Positions 7,779 to 16,459 of a stretch of 22,264 bases of DNA are shown one piece after another (position 1 is the stretch's first letter; every line of letters begins with the position of its first letter). The position numbers were made by a program, and so were the translations under genes. The notes under the pieces are model-generated. The model was given only the letters and a program-made list of their open reading frames with translations, ran no database searches and had not been told where the DNA came from. Origin of the DNA: a virus; IMG/VR virus record IMGVR_UViG_3300017746_000187, positions 1 through 22,264 of that record, one strand, 5' to 3'.

Positions 7779-8244
7779 ATAGTTCAATTATTTTGTGAAT
7801 TTTTGTATTTAATTGATTTAACTCATTATGTTGAGTTAATAAAATACAATTTTTATAATGTTGCCAATTTACTTGATAAGAAGAATCTACAACACCACCA
7901 TTTAATTTTTTAATTAATTCATTTAAAGCATTAATGGTGTAAAGAGTATTCGACTCTTTTTTTCTGTGGACTAAAATTGTATTATCTGGGATAGTGTGAA
8001 CGTTACCTTGGTCTACATTATATGTAATGACATACTCATCCTTACCAGCTATTTCAAGAACAAATAGTTTGTTATATATGATAACATATTTACTTTTGAT
8101 TTCCTCTAATAGGCCATCTAAGTTATCTAGGTCAGTAAATGTACAGAATAGTTTATTATTCAAATCTCCAACGGTTTTGATGTCAGTTACAACATCATAA
8201 TTCGCGTTATACGTATTTGTTTCTTTATCTAAAGTCGTAATCAT
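7777..8244 (-). CDS. Hypothetical protein, 155 residues, between DNA polymerase and ssDNA-binding genes
   Basis: I do not recognise a family. The frame starts with ATG at 8242-8244, inside the last 20 bases of the polymerase gene, and ends at TAA 7777-7779, so it is co-transcribed with replication genes and may be translationally coupled to the polymerase. The protein is acidic to neutral with alternating beta-strand-like segments (KYVIIYNKLFVLEIAG, DEYVITYNV) in the first half and a Leu/Asn-rich helical segment (LYTINALNELIKKLNGG) in the second. There is no signal peptide, membrane segment or cysteine cluster. Its position suggests a role with the polymerase or in replication control, but nothing in the sequence shows this. 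Confidence 0.75.
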   Translation of the reverse strand: MITTLDKETNTYNANYDVVTDIKTVGDLNNKLFCTFTDLDNLDGLLEEIKSKYVIIYNKLFVLEIAGKDEYVITYNVDQGNVHTIPDNTILVHRKKESNTLYTINALNELIKKLNGGVVDSSYQVNWQHYKNCILLTQHNELNQLNTKIHKIIEL

Positions 8245-9493
8245 AGCCCTGTTTTATTTTTGTGTTAAATTTGTATTTAGTAAATATACTATTAATTGAT
8301 TCCATAACCTCGGTTTCATCTTCACTATAATCGAATAAGAATGAATCATATGTATATAATATTAATTTTGTTTTTTTACCTCTTAATTCCTTTAATATAT
8401 CCCACAGTATACGAACATTCATTGACGTCTCCAAGTTTTGTAGCAAATAATTAAATAATTTTTGCGGATTCATTTCCTTATAATAATCTTTTTGATAAAC
8501 GTAATTTGAAATCGGACACACAATATCCTCTCCTTGATAAAAATCGAGCCACATATTATGTATATACTCTTTTATTTTTTGAAAGTATTCCAGATGTTCA
8601 TATTTTTTAAATACTCCTCCATACAATTGTTTAAATGTTAACTCTTTTGATTCTTTATAACTTACTCCGTAAAGTTGTTGTAAATGACTATGAATATCAC
8701 TAGTGGGGAAATTATAATCGATGAGACGACAAGACAAACTAGGATGGTAAGCACTAATATCAATTTCATAAAGAATATCATTAGACGGTATAAAAGATTT
8801 TCTACATCCATTTTCTTTGTTAAGTGCTGCATAATTTACTCCTTTAAATTTATTTGATGGTCTTGTAGTTAGTGTTTTTAAGTTGTACTGACTGTAGACT
8901 CGTTTACTATCAACGGGATGGAAGTGTTCTTCGAATTTAGGTACGTGTATTTGTAATCCATTTCGCTCGATAGCGTTGAATACCACGGATACTTTATTGT
9001 TAAAGAATTCATCATATTTAGTTGGTTTATTGTTAATATTCGTTTTTAAATTTTCAAAAATGGTTTCACACAATTCATAGTGTTTTACTATAGGGACTAC
9101 CTCATTTATATTTGGTTTATCCTTGTTTTTATAATATAGTATTTCATGTGCTTTAGTTAATTCCGGTATATACGTATTAGGTGGTGTGTTTATGTCATAA
9201 AGAGCTTTGTTTGGAAAATAATGTAATGTTTCTTTTTTATCTCTACAATATAAAACCTCGAATTTATCTACGATTTCGTCTATACGCGTTTTTAACACAC
9301 CTAAACTTTCACTATGTGTAATACATAACATATAGCCTTTATGTGCTTTTAACGGTCTAATATACACTAAACTTACGCTATTTAGCGTAGGGTGCACATT
9401 ATGACTACTCGGTATTACTTCAATGAATGCTTTTTTATAACCACTATTTAATAAAACCTCGAGTTGACTATCCTCCTCTATTAACCAATACAT
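8225..9493 (-). CDS. Reduced family A (Pol I-type) DNA polymerase
   Basis: A 422-residue polymerase. Family A landmarks appear in order: VVFNAIERNGLQI (170-182, start of the polymerase region), TTRPSN (209-214, the T-x-R motif), RKSFIP, motif A EIDISAYHPSL with Asp245, DIHSHLQQLYG (266-276, cf. DIHxxTA in Pol I), motif B with Lys283, Phe287, Tyr291 and Gly292 at the exact 4/4/4 spacing of the O-helix, and motif C YTYDSFLFD with Asp383. Unusual: motif C reads Tyr-Asp-Ser instead of His-Asp-Glu, the position of the steric-gate Glu in motif A is His250, and the Arg754 position appears to be Tyr279. Only about 30 residues separate IERNG from T-x-R, against about 110 in E. coli, so the thumb is nearly gone. 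Residues 1-165 match a 3'-5' exonuclease layout, but the catalytic acids seem lost. The 35-base AT-rich gap upstream (9494-9528) separates it from the structural genes. No family B gp43 is present in the window. Confidence 0.88.
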   Translation of the reverse strand: MYWLIEEDSQLEVLLNSGYKKAFIEVIPSSHNVHPTLNSVSLVYIRPLKAHKGYMLCITHSESLGVLKTRIDEIVDKFEVLYCRDKKETLHYFPNKALYDINTPPNTYIPELTKAHEILYYKNKDKPNINEVVPIVKHYELCETIFENLKTNINNKPTKYDEFFNNKVSVVFNAIERNGLQIHVPKFEEHFHPVDSKRVYSQYNLKTLTTRPSNKFKGVNYAALNKENGCRKSFIPSNDILYEIDISAYHPSLSCRLIDYNFPTSDIHSHLQQLYGVSYKESKELTFKQLYGGVFKKYEHLEYFQKIKEYIHNMWLDFYQGEDIVCPISNYVYQKDYYKEMNPQKLFNYLLQNLETSMNVRILWDILKELRGKKTKLILYTYDSFLFDYSEDETEVMESINSIFTKYKFNTKIKQGYDYDFR

Positions 9494-9528
9494 AAAACCT
9501 TTTTATTTGCCGTAATATAATAAAAAAA

Positions 9529-10365
9529 CTAGTAACCTCCACTTGATCCTCCACTTGTTGTTGTAGGATTTGTATTTTCTTTTACTACTTGATTTATTCT
9601 TTCCATTGAGCCACTTATAGGTACTAGTAAATCATGTGGTGTTAAAACATGTTTTGCCCCAACCATGGGTCCTTTATCAGGGTGAACATGATATAGTCCA
9701 ACATATTCTTTACCTGTTTTTCTTACTATAAATTCTCCTCCTTTTGTCTCTAAATTATTTGCTGCTGTAAATTTAAAATATTGTGAAAATTGTTTTTTAA
9801 AGTAATTAGTAAAACCATATATGTTGTTTCTAGTTTCTACTAGTTCAACTATATTTTTATTTACATTATAAACTTCTTTTTCTTTTCCTGTTAAAATCCA
9901 ATTAATAGAAATTGGAAAGTAAAAATCCCACTGTACCGAATTATTTTTAGAATTAAATATTTCATATTCTTCTTTATTTACCTCCATATAAATAAATTCA
10001 TTACTTTTTAATAAAAAATACCTTTGGAACTCTCCTAATTTATAGTCTGATTTTGTTGGGAAGGGAAGAGATGATAGAGGAGGTCTAGGTGATTTAGCAT
10101 TTATATTTCTACCTTTTGAATGATAATAAGCATCATTAATAATATAATAAGATTCAGGTAATGGTTCACTATCTTCTGATTTTTCAGGTGGTGCATTTTC
10201 TACTAATAGTTTATTAGGTTTATCTTGAGGGTTTTTACCTGTGTAAAATTCTCTATCAGAGGTTTCAAAATAAGGACCGATATATTCTTTACCAGTAGAT
10301 GGGTCAAATAACTCACCTGAGTTAGCGTAAAGATTTTCTATTATTTGTGATTTTGGATAGTACAT
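9529..10365 (-). CDS. Putative baseplate/virion protein with duplicated TGKEY module
   Basis: This 278-residue protein has no enzyme motif I recognise. It carries the same module twice: GELFDPSTGKEYIGPY at residues 17-32 and GEFIVRKTGKEYVGLY at 210-225, aligning without gaps and continuing to shared Asp and Gly positions (to 43 and 236). The second copy runs into HVHPDKGPMVGAKHVLTPHDLL; I recall similar Tyr-His-x-His/Met-x-Gly modules in structural proteins of marine phages. The region between is charged and Tyr/Phe-rich, with a Pro-rich stretch near 93-104. The tail TTTSGGSSGGY is low-complexity and probably flexible. The ATG directly follows the stop of the 1160-residue hub gene (TAA-ATG), so it belongs to the baseplate operon and is its last gene. 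A structural role is inferred from context. Confidence 0.75.
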   Translation of the reverse strand: MYYPKSQIIENLYANSGELFDPSTGKEYIGPYFETSDREFYTGKNPQDKPNKLLVENAPPEKSEDSEPLPESYYIINDAYYHSKGRNINAKSPRPPLSSLPFPTKSDYKLGEFQRYFLLKSNEFIYMEVNKEEYEIFNSKNNSVQWDFYFPISINWILTGKEKEVYNVNKNIVELVETRNNIYGFTNYFKKQFSQYFKFTAANNLETKGGEFIVRKTGKEYVGLYHVHPDKGPMVGAKHVLTPHDLLVPISGSMERINQVVKENTNPTTTSGGSSGGY

Positions 10366-13300
10366 TTATGATAATTTAGTATTTTGTGTATCCCAATCTT
10401 TTTGTGGTTTACCTGGGTTATCATTTTCTGCATTTTCTAATGCTACATCTCTATTAAATTGTACAAAGAAATGAACAGCATCTACATAACCTCCAAAATC
10501 ACCACCCCACATTAATCCAGCTTTTTGTGCTTCAGATACTATACCTTGTGAAATCCACGGGTTTCTTTCTTTCTTTTTCATCCATCTACCTTTTGGATCT
10601 ACAACACTAATGTCAGCCCCCGCAGCATAATTATGAACTGATTTTCCTGGTGCTGCGTTTTTAGGATTTTCTGCTCTTAGTTCTACTGATCGAGAAAATG
10701 GTCTAAATACAGCATTTATATAAATTTTATAATCATTATATCCTCCATTTAACATATTAGTATACCAAGTTCTAAAAGTATTTTGTACGTTTACATTCAT
10801 ATAACTTACAGCAGTTTCTAAAGAAATCTTTTTCCCATAAGTACTACTATTAACAGGAATACCATTTATATCTCTATTATCAAAAAATTCTAAGGGATCA
10901 TCAGTTAAAAGACCAGAAGTATCTGATAGACCACCGGGATCAATTGGTCCTGTATTTGCTGCAACATCTGCTTCACCATCATTAATACTTACAGCTGACA
11001 TATTTGTAAATGGAGTTTTAGGTTTATTTTCAACATCAGGAACAGCTAAAGTACCAATTGAAGTTGACCAATTATTATCACTAATACTATGGTCTACTTT
11101 ATCAATAATAAATTTTAATGCTTCATTATATGCTGGAGGTAGGAATTGTTGTCTTAATGACATACCATTGTAAATTTTAATACCAGACATACCTTCAAAG
11201 GTTATACCTAATTTTATAGGAATAAAACCTGATTTTGGGGAAGGTCTATTAGTTTCAGCAAATATTCTTTCATTTAATAAATTAGCAAACCCATTAAAAC
11301 ATTGATGTCCTTCACTAATAAAATCATCAGACATATTAGTGTATAAAGCATTACGAGTTTTAACTGTAATAGTTTTAAAATCTGATTTTTCAGCATCCAT
11401 TGGAATTTTAGCTTCACCACCAAAGGCTCTTACTAAATAAAGATCATAATTTGAAGCATATTGTTCAGATTCATCATACATATACCTTTGTATAGCTGAT
11501 ATGAATTTTCCTGTAGGTGTTTTTGATACGAAATCTGTTATAAAATCTTTAACTATTAATGCAGCATTTAATCCTTTAGATAAAGTTAAAAATGTATAAT
11601 AAGTAACATTAGCAAATCTTACACCTTTATAAGTTACATTTTTTCTAACATTAATTGCTTTACTAAATTCATCTTGACTATTTCCTAAATTTTGCCCAGA
11701 TTGTAATTCTGCTTCAGGTAGAGAAGTACTTTTTTTACTAAAAACTAAATTTAGTACTTCTCCTCTAACTTTTTCATTAGCTAAACCTCCAAATAAAAAG
11801 TTTGATACTTTTGCACCTGTGGTTTCTTCTCCTTCATCCCAAGCTTTATCTTGTTCTCCTGTTCCTTCATTAGTGTAATCAAAACCAGGGGAATCAATAA
11901 TTGATGGGTTTGTTCTGTCCATTAAACCTATATTCCATTTTGAAAAAGCAGTTGCATCTGTATTTTTAGTTGAACTTCCTTGTGCTGTTGCTCCAATAGA
12001 AATTTGGCTAGAAAGTTCAGGTGTTATATTAGTTTCAAAACTAAAATCAGTAACAAAATTAGAAGAACCAGAAGGACTATAACCAAATATTTCAAATGAA
12101 TCTCTTTTTATTAAACCTAAATTAGCAATTGGATTATTATCAATTATAGTAACAGTAATATCATCTTTCATTATTACTTCTAATTCCATTATATTACCTA
12201 ATGCTTTATTTATACCTCCTACTATTCTTGTTAAAAATTCAAAAAGGTTTAATTCTCCTTTTTTATCTGTTTGTTGTAAAATTTCAGCTATAAATTCAAA
12301 GTTAACATAAATATTCATTACCCTACCATAATAACAATCGCCTTTATTATAGGTAAATTCTTTTAAATCATTTAAATACCCCGGATATTTTAATTCTTCT
12401 AATTGGCTATCTGCTGTTTGGAAAAATTGGGGTTTGATTAAACATACTTTAGGGTCTAATGAAATTAAATTTGGATATGAATTACAAATATTAGATTCTT
12501 CTTGATAATCAAAATCTAATTGTACTTCTGGGTTTGATTTCATTATTAAAGGAGCAATTTTTGTTTGAACTGCTTCCATTAATTTTCCTAAAGTCATATA
12601 ATAATTAAAATTAGGTAAATCAATTGAAGGATAATTATCTGAATTTCTAGCCCATGATAAACCATCATAGTGTTCTCTAGAATGTTCCCATGAAAAATAA
12701 GGACCTTTTACACTTGCATTTACACCTTCACTGCTTCTATCTGCCCATTTAATATCTCTTACTTTTTGATACATAAAATAAGAAATTTGGGAATCTCCAG
12801 CTGTACCTACAATAGCAGAATCTTCAATTTCACCAAGCCCTTTTGCACCTATACCAAAAAATCCTGATTGGCTATCTATATCATCTAATTTTTGTTGGGC
12901 TGATAAAGCTAATACCTTATTTCTTGCACTAATAGATTCAATAACATCTCCTAAAGTTATTAAATCAATAGAAATATCATAAGTTCCATCAGGATTAAAA
13001 CTCCAATCAAAATTTGTTACTTTTCCAAAAAAACCATCATAATTATAGGAACACTTTCTTCTTTTGTCATTAATCTTTTGTAGCATTGATTTTTGGGTTT
13101 CTTTTGCTGTCTTAAAAAATGCATCTTCTATTACTGTAGTACCTACTTTTTGTATATTACCTTCTCCATCTAAGTATTTATCAAACCCCCATTCTAACAT
13201 CATTGTATAACCTAATCTTAGATATAATAACTCTATTAATTCAAATTGAAATTTATTATAAGCTTTTAAAGAAACTTTAGCTTTACGAATAGAACCCCTA

Positions 13301-13848
13301 TTTATACATTCAACACTAGCCTCAATTAATCCAGGTGCTGGTGAAAGACCAAAATCTGAACCACCTAAACCATAAGAATTGTTTGAATTCCAAAGACTAT
13401 TATTTTTAGTAACACCAGATCTTTGATTATATTTTAAAAATTTACCTCCTTCATCAAATACTGCTTCTGATAAAGTATTAAATAAAATACATTTTTCTGC
13501 TAATTGGTTACCTACAAAATTTTCAGTATCTTGAAGACCTATATTTTTTAATCTTTGTATTCCATCTGGTATTCCATCTTTATCAGCATCAATTGCTCCT
13601 GCTTCAAAAACTTTAGTTCCCTCAGCGGCATTAGTTCCAGCGGCTTGTGCTTGAAAATCTGCTTTAGTATTTTCACCAAGTATATAAACAGAAGATGCTA
13701 GTTTTAACCAAGCATTTCTATTATTTAAAAATTGAATTTGTTGTGGGGTCCTTTTATTAAGGTATCCACTTCCATGTGTTTTTTGTCTATTTTGGATTTC
13801 TAAATAAACACCCTCTTCAAATTGTTCCCCAATTATATTTCCAGTCAT
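10366..13848 (-). CDS. Baseplate hub protein with C-terminal M15-type peptidase domain
   Basis: A 1160-residue virion protein. Residues 276-305 (GKVTNFDWSFNPDGTYDIS, then a GDVIES end) resemble hub or tail proteins of T4-like marine phages. Residues 87-96 (DADKDGIPDG) form a DxDxDGxxD loop typical of calcium binding. The middle is long and beta-rich without a motif I recognise. Residues about 1010-1135 form a zinc peptidase domain: SVHNYAAGADIS with His1072 and Asp1079, and DAVHFF with Asp1123 and His1126, the H-x6-D plus D-x-x-H layout of M15 (VanY/endolysin) enzymes that cut peptidoglycan stem peptides. This would open the cell wall during injection, the job done by the lysozyme domain of T4 gp5. 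The C-terminal 25 residues are hydrophilic. The gene lies five bases after the LysM gene and directly abuts the next gene. Confidence 0.85.
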   Translation of the reverse strand: MTGNIIGEQFEEGVYLEIQNRQKTHGSGYLNKRTPQQIQFLNNRNAWLKLASSVYILGENTKADFQAQAAGTNAAEGTKVFEAGAIDADKDGIPDGIQRLKNIGLQDTENFVGNQLAEKCILFNTLSEAVFDEGGKFLKYNQRSGVTKNNSLWNSNNSYGLGGSDFGLSPAPGLIEASVECINRGSIRKAKVSLKAYNKFQFELIELLYLRLGYTMMLEWGFDKYLDGEGNIQKVGTTVIEDAFFKTAKETQKSMLQKINDKRRKCSYNYDGFFGKVTNFDWSFNPDGTYDISIDLITLGDVIESISARNKVLALSAQQKLDDIDSQSGFFGIGAKGLGEIEDSAIVGTAGDSQISYFMYQKVRDIKWADRSSEGVNASVKGPYFSWEHSREHYDGLSWARNSDNYPSIDLPNFNYYMTLGKLMEAVQTKIAPLIMKSNPEVQLDFDYQEESNICNSYPNLISLDPKVCLIKPQFFQTADSQLEELKYPGYLNDLKEFTYNKGDCYYGRVMNIYVNFEFIAEILQQTDKKGELNLFEFLTRIVGGINKALGNIMELEVIMKDDITVTIIDNNPIANLGLIKRDSFEIFGYSPSGSSNFVTDFSFETNITPELSSQISIGATAQGSSTKNTDATAFSKWNIGLMDRTNPSIIDSPGFDYTNEGTGEQDKAWDEGEETTGAKVSNFLFGGLANEKVRGEVLNLVFSKKSTSLPEAELQSGQNLGNSQDEFSKAINVRKNVTYKGVRFANVTYYTFLTLSKGLNAALIVKDFITDFVSKTPTGKFISAIQRYMYDESEQYASNYDLYLVRAFGGEAKIPMDAEKSDFKTITVKTRNALYTNMSDDFISEGHQCFNGFANLLNERIFAETNRPSPKSGFIPIKLGITFEGMSGIKIYNGMSLRQQFLPPAYNEALKFIIDKVDHSISDNNWSTSIGTLAVPDVENKPKTPFTNMSAVSINDGEADVAANTGPIDPGGLSDTSGLLTDDPLEFFDNRDINGIPVNSSTYGKKISLETAVSYMNVNVQNTFRTWYTNMLNGGYNDYKIYINAVFRPFSRSVELRAENPKNAAPGKSVHNYAAGADISVVDPKGRWMKKKERNPWISQGIVSEAQKAGLMWGGDFGGYVDAVHFFVQFNRDVALENAENDNPGKPQKDWDTQNTKLS

Positions 13849-13853
13849 AACTT

Positions 13854-14174
13854 TTATATTTCATTTAATTCATTATAACTAGATATGATAGATCCTACTT
13901 GAGATGGTATTCTTAATTGAATACCCGGGGTAATAAAATAAGAACCTTGGTTTAATGAATTATTAGCAATTGATATAATCCACCATAAAGATGAATCACC
14001 ATAATATTGTTGAGCTAGTTGATCAAATCTATCTCCTATTTCAGCATAAACATAAGTATCTTCATAATTTAAAGGAACATTAGGATATTTAGTTGTACCA
14101 TAATATCTTTTGCCTTTTAAAGTTTTATATTCATTACTTTTTTTAAATACGGGAATATTAGTATATCTAGCCAT
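13854..14174 (-). CDS. LysM-domain baseplate protein (gp53-like)
   Basis: A 106-residue protein. From about residue 41 to 95 it has a LysM-like fold signature: YVYAEIGDRFDQLAQQYYGD, then SLWWIISIANNSLN, and PGIQLRIPS at the end. This matches the small LysM proteins of contractile tails (T4 gp53, tail protein X relatives), which join the hub to the wedges. Such structural LysM domains usually hold the baseplate together rather than bind peptidoglycan. The N-terminal 40 residues are basic and Tyr-rich. Its ATG overlaps the preceding stop by one base (TAATG), so translation is coupled to the 685-residue gene. T4 gp53 is longer (about 196 residues), so this may be only the domain-carrying half of that function. 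Confidence 0.75.
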   Translation of the reverse strand: MARYTNIPVFKKSNEYKTLKGKRYYGTTKYPNVPLNYEDTYVYAEIGDRFDQLAQQYYGDSSLWWIISIANNSLNQGSYFITPGIQLRIPSQVGSIISSYNELNEI

Positions 14175-16231
14175 TATGTAGTATCTTGTGGTTTTTGAGG
14201 AACATAATTGTTTTTATCGTAATTATTATTACGTCCATTATTTAATGATATATATCTTTCTTTTCCATAATTTGAAATAAAGTTTCCATCAGCACCTAAA
14301 TAATCTGTTTGTTTAAAAGAATTTTGTTGTATTCTAGGTACAAAATCATGTATTGGTACAAAGTTAAACCCAGACACTTTTATAATCATAGGTAATTCTT
14401 TAACTGTTGGGTCTGAACCTCCCTCATCATTGATACTAATATCCCAAGGTGAATCATCAGGCACATCTAAAGACATACCAGTTATTAATCCAGGTTGTTC
14501 ATAAAACCAACCACCCATTGTTAATGTAATAAGATTTCCTTGCATATACCCGGCATCTGAATAATCTGGTGCTAAAGATGAAGCTAAATAGTTTAACTTT
14601 TGATACATTGGAATTAATTCATTCTTAGATTGTGCAGCTACTGTCCATGCTAAAGAAACTGTTCTATCAAACCCTTGGTATTTATAGTAATTTTCAGCTC
14701 TGCCCATAAATTTCTGAGTCATCCAATCAGCAGAATAACTATCACTCATACTGTCAATAAAAGCTCTAAAATGAATGTAAGTTTTATTATTTGGGTCATC
14801 ATTATTTATTATACCAATTCTAAACTTAACTAAATCATTTTTAATACCAAAGCCATCATTACTATTACTTGAAATTACATTAGCTGAATTATATAAAGGT
14901 AAAGCATTTAATTTATCTAAGGGTTCAGATTTATTATTACCTGGTATTATTTTTCCTGCTGTATAACTTTTAATATTTCCTCTAGCAGATGGATTTCCTA
15001 AGTTTACTCTTTGTTCTATATTTTTTGTTACATAATCAGGTGAAGCTGGTATGATTGGGGAATCATTAATTAAAGTTTTCCTAAAATCAGGTTTAATTCC
15101 TGTTGCTGTTCTTTCCTGATTTTGTATGTCATAATAGTTTTCTATTTGTTGTTGATTAAATGCAGCAAAACCAAGAGAAACTCCACTAGTACTACCTGAT
15201 AGTATTAGATTATTGGGAGAAAAATAAACTGGTGCAGCTGAACCACTTTGATTTGTAACATTATTATTATAAACAGATCTAACTCCAAATAAAGAATCTA
15301 AAGGATTAAATGAACCAGAAAGATTAATTACATTTTTGTCAATAAATTGAGTTAAACTAGTTAAACTTGGATTACTACCGATATTTAAGGCTGATTGGGC
15401 TGCTTTTGCTAAAGGTGGTAAAGGAAACAAATCTGTAAATGAGCCAGTTAATTGAATGGTGTTTGGCAAAAAAGTTATAGTTCCAGTATTACCTTCTTGA
15501 TTAATACCAGTTCTTTGGTCATTAAGCATATTAATTGTAGTTGTACCAACTCCTAAAGTTGATCCAGGACCACCTGTATACTTATAAAGAATATTATCTC
15601 CTTGTTTCGAATTAATCTTAGGTAAAAATCCTAATAATCTACTTCTTTTACCATCAGGCCCTCCGTCTGTAATCTCAATATAAGTTGGTAATGTTAATCC
15701 CTTAGGTTGAGTTTGAACATCACCAGGCTCTCCACCTAACATTGGATTAAATGGGTTTAATCCTTGTTTATTTGGATGAACGCCAACACCTGTTCCTACT
15801 ACAGAAGCTATTGTTGATAAAGGAGTATAAATTCCTTGATTTAATGCTAAATTATCAGCAATAAACTGTCCGATAGCAGATAAAGGATCACCAGATGGTG
15901 TATTATCAGGTTCATTTTTATATTTTATGTAACCTGTATTTGTATTTACATTTGAAAGGGAAAGTGCATTTTGTTTTGCAATAAATAAAGGACCATTAGG
16001 ACTACGAAAATCGAATAACATTTGTGTCATTCGAGATACGTCGTTAACAATAGCTTTAGGAAATAGTGTACCTCCTCTTAATAAAAAATCTGGTCCTCCA
16101 GTTCGTCCTACATCTTGAAAACTAGAGGGAATATCTTTTACTATATAGGGTTGGTTACTATTACCACCACCAACTAAATCTTTACCAAACTTAATTGATT
16201 TTAAGTCCGTCCTAAGATCAACTAATCCCAT
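14174..16231 (-). CDS. Putative tail-tube initiator or baseplate hub protein
   Basis: A 685-residue protein in the baseplate operon. The C-terminal part (about 465-640) is the informative one: VKFRIGIINNDDP, KTYIHFRAFIDSMSDSYSAD, then GNLITLTMGGWFYEQPGLI, VPDDSPWDIS and LPMIIKVSGFNFVPIHD. This order of a membrane-tube-like beta sandwich with a DDSPWDI turn and an 'IxVSxxFxPIH' strand is seen in tube-initiator/hub proteins of contractile tails (T4 gp48/gp54 type), so I propose that role. The N-terminal 450 residues are Gly/Asn/Ser-rich, low in charge, with repeated F-x-P-N...L-S/T-G-S segments near 254-265, 300-308 and 337-348. No catalytic motif was found. It starts three bases after the stop of the 69-residue gene. 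The exact T4 counterpart is uncertain. Confidence 0.6.
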   Translation of the reverse strand: MGLVDLRTDLKSIKFGKDLVGGGNSNQPYIVKDIPSSFQDVGRTGGPDFLLRGGTLFPKAIVNDVSRMTQMLFDFRSPNGPLFIAKQNALSLSNVNTNTGYIKYKNEPDNTPSGDPLSAIGQFIADNLALNQGIYTPLSTIASVVGTGVGVHPNKQGLNPFNPMLGGEPGDVQTQPKGLTLPTYIEITDGGPDGKRSRLLGFLPKINSKQGDNILYKYTGGPGSTLGVGTTTINMLNDQRTGINQEGNTGTITFLPNTIQLTGSFTDLFPLPPLAKAAQSALNIGSNPSLTSLTQFIDKNVINLSGSFNPLDSLFGVRSVYNNNVTNQSGSAAPVYFSPNNLILSGSTSGVSLGFAAFNQQQIENYYDIQNQERTATGIKPDFRKTLINDSPIIPASPDYVTKNIEQRVNLGNPSARGNIKSYTAGKIIPGNNKSEPLDKLNALPLYNSANVISSNSNDGFGIKNDLVKFRIGIINNDDPNNKTYIHFRAFIDSMSDSYSADWMTQKFMGRAENYYKYQGFDRTVSLAWTVAAQSKNELIPMYQKLNYLASSLAPDYSDAGYMQGNLITLTMGGWFYEQPGLITGMSLDVPDDSPWDISINDEGGSDPTVKELPMIIKVSGFNFVPIHDFVPRIQQNSFKQTDYLGADGNFISNYGKERYISLNNGRNNNYDKNNYVPQKPQDTT

Positions 16232-16234
16232 TTA

Positions 16235-16444
16235 TTACTCAGGTAAGTTATTCACGTACTTACTACTTTCTTTAATAGAAGCAGCTAACTGAGTAGGACT
16301 TGGTAAATTATTCATAAATGGTTTTCCATCTAATGAATATTCATTATGTAAAGTAGATAATGCTTGATCCACTATTGGTGGAGAATTACCATCTAAACCT
16401 GTTAGTGAAGATTCACCCGCTTTTAATTTATTTAATAGACTCAT
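16235..16444 (-). CDS. Small hypothetical protein, 69 residues, first gene of baseplate operon
   Basis: ATG at 16442-16444 and a stop three bases before the next gene mark it as a real small gene in the operon. The protein is hydrophilic, with no membrane segment and no cysteine. It contains two similar Leu-Asp-Gly segments (TGLDGNSPP and YSLDGKPFM) and ends in a Ser/Lys-rich helix. I do not recognise a family. Position right after the tape measure gene suggests a tail or baseplate accessory protein, which is inference only. A candidate promoter box lies 15 bases upstream of its ATG, so it would open a transcript covering the genes down to 9529. Confidence 0.65.
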   Translation of the reverse strand: MSLLNKLKAGESSLTGLDGNSPPIVDQALSTLHNEYSLDGKPFMNNLPSPTQLAASIKESSKYVNNLPE

Positions 16445-16459
16445 AATTAATTATTTTTA

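Noticed and set aside
8225-9493. Family B polymerase or single-subunit RNA polymerase
   Set aside because: Motif B has Lys, Phe and Tyr at family A spacing, and DIH plus T-x-R and IERNG are DNA Pol I landmarks; the Tyr-Asp-Ser motif C alone resembles the His-Asp-Ser of T7 RNA polymerase.
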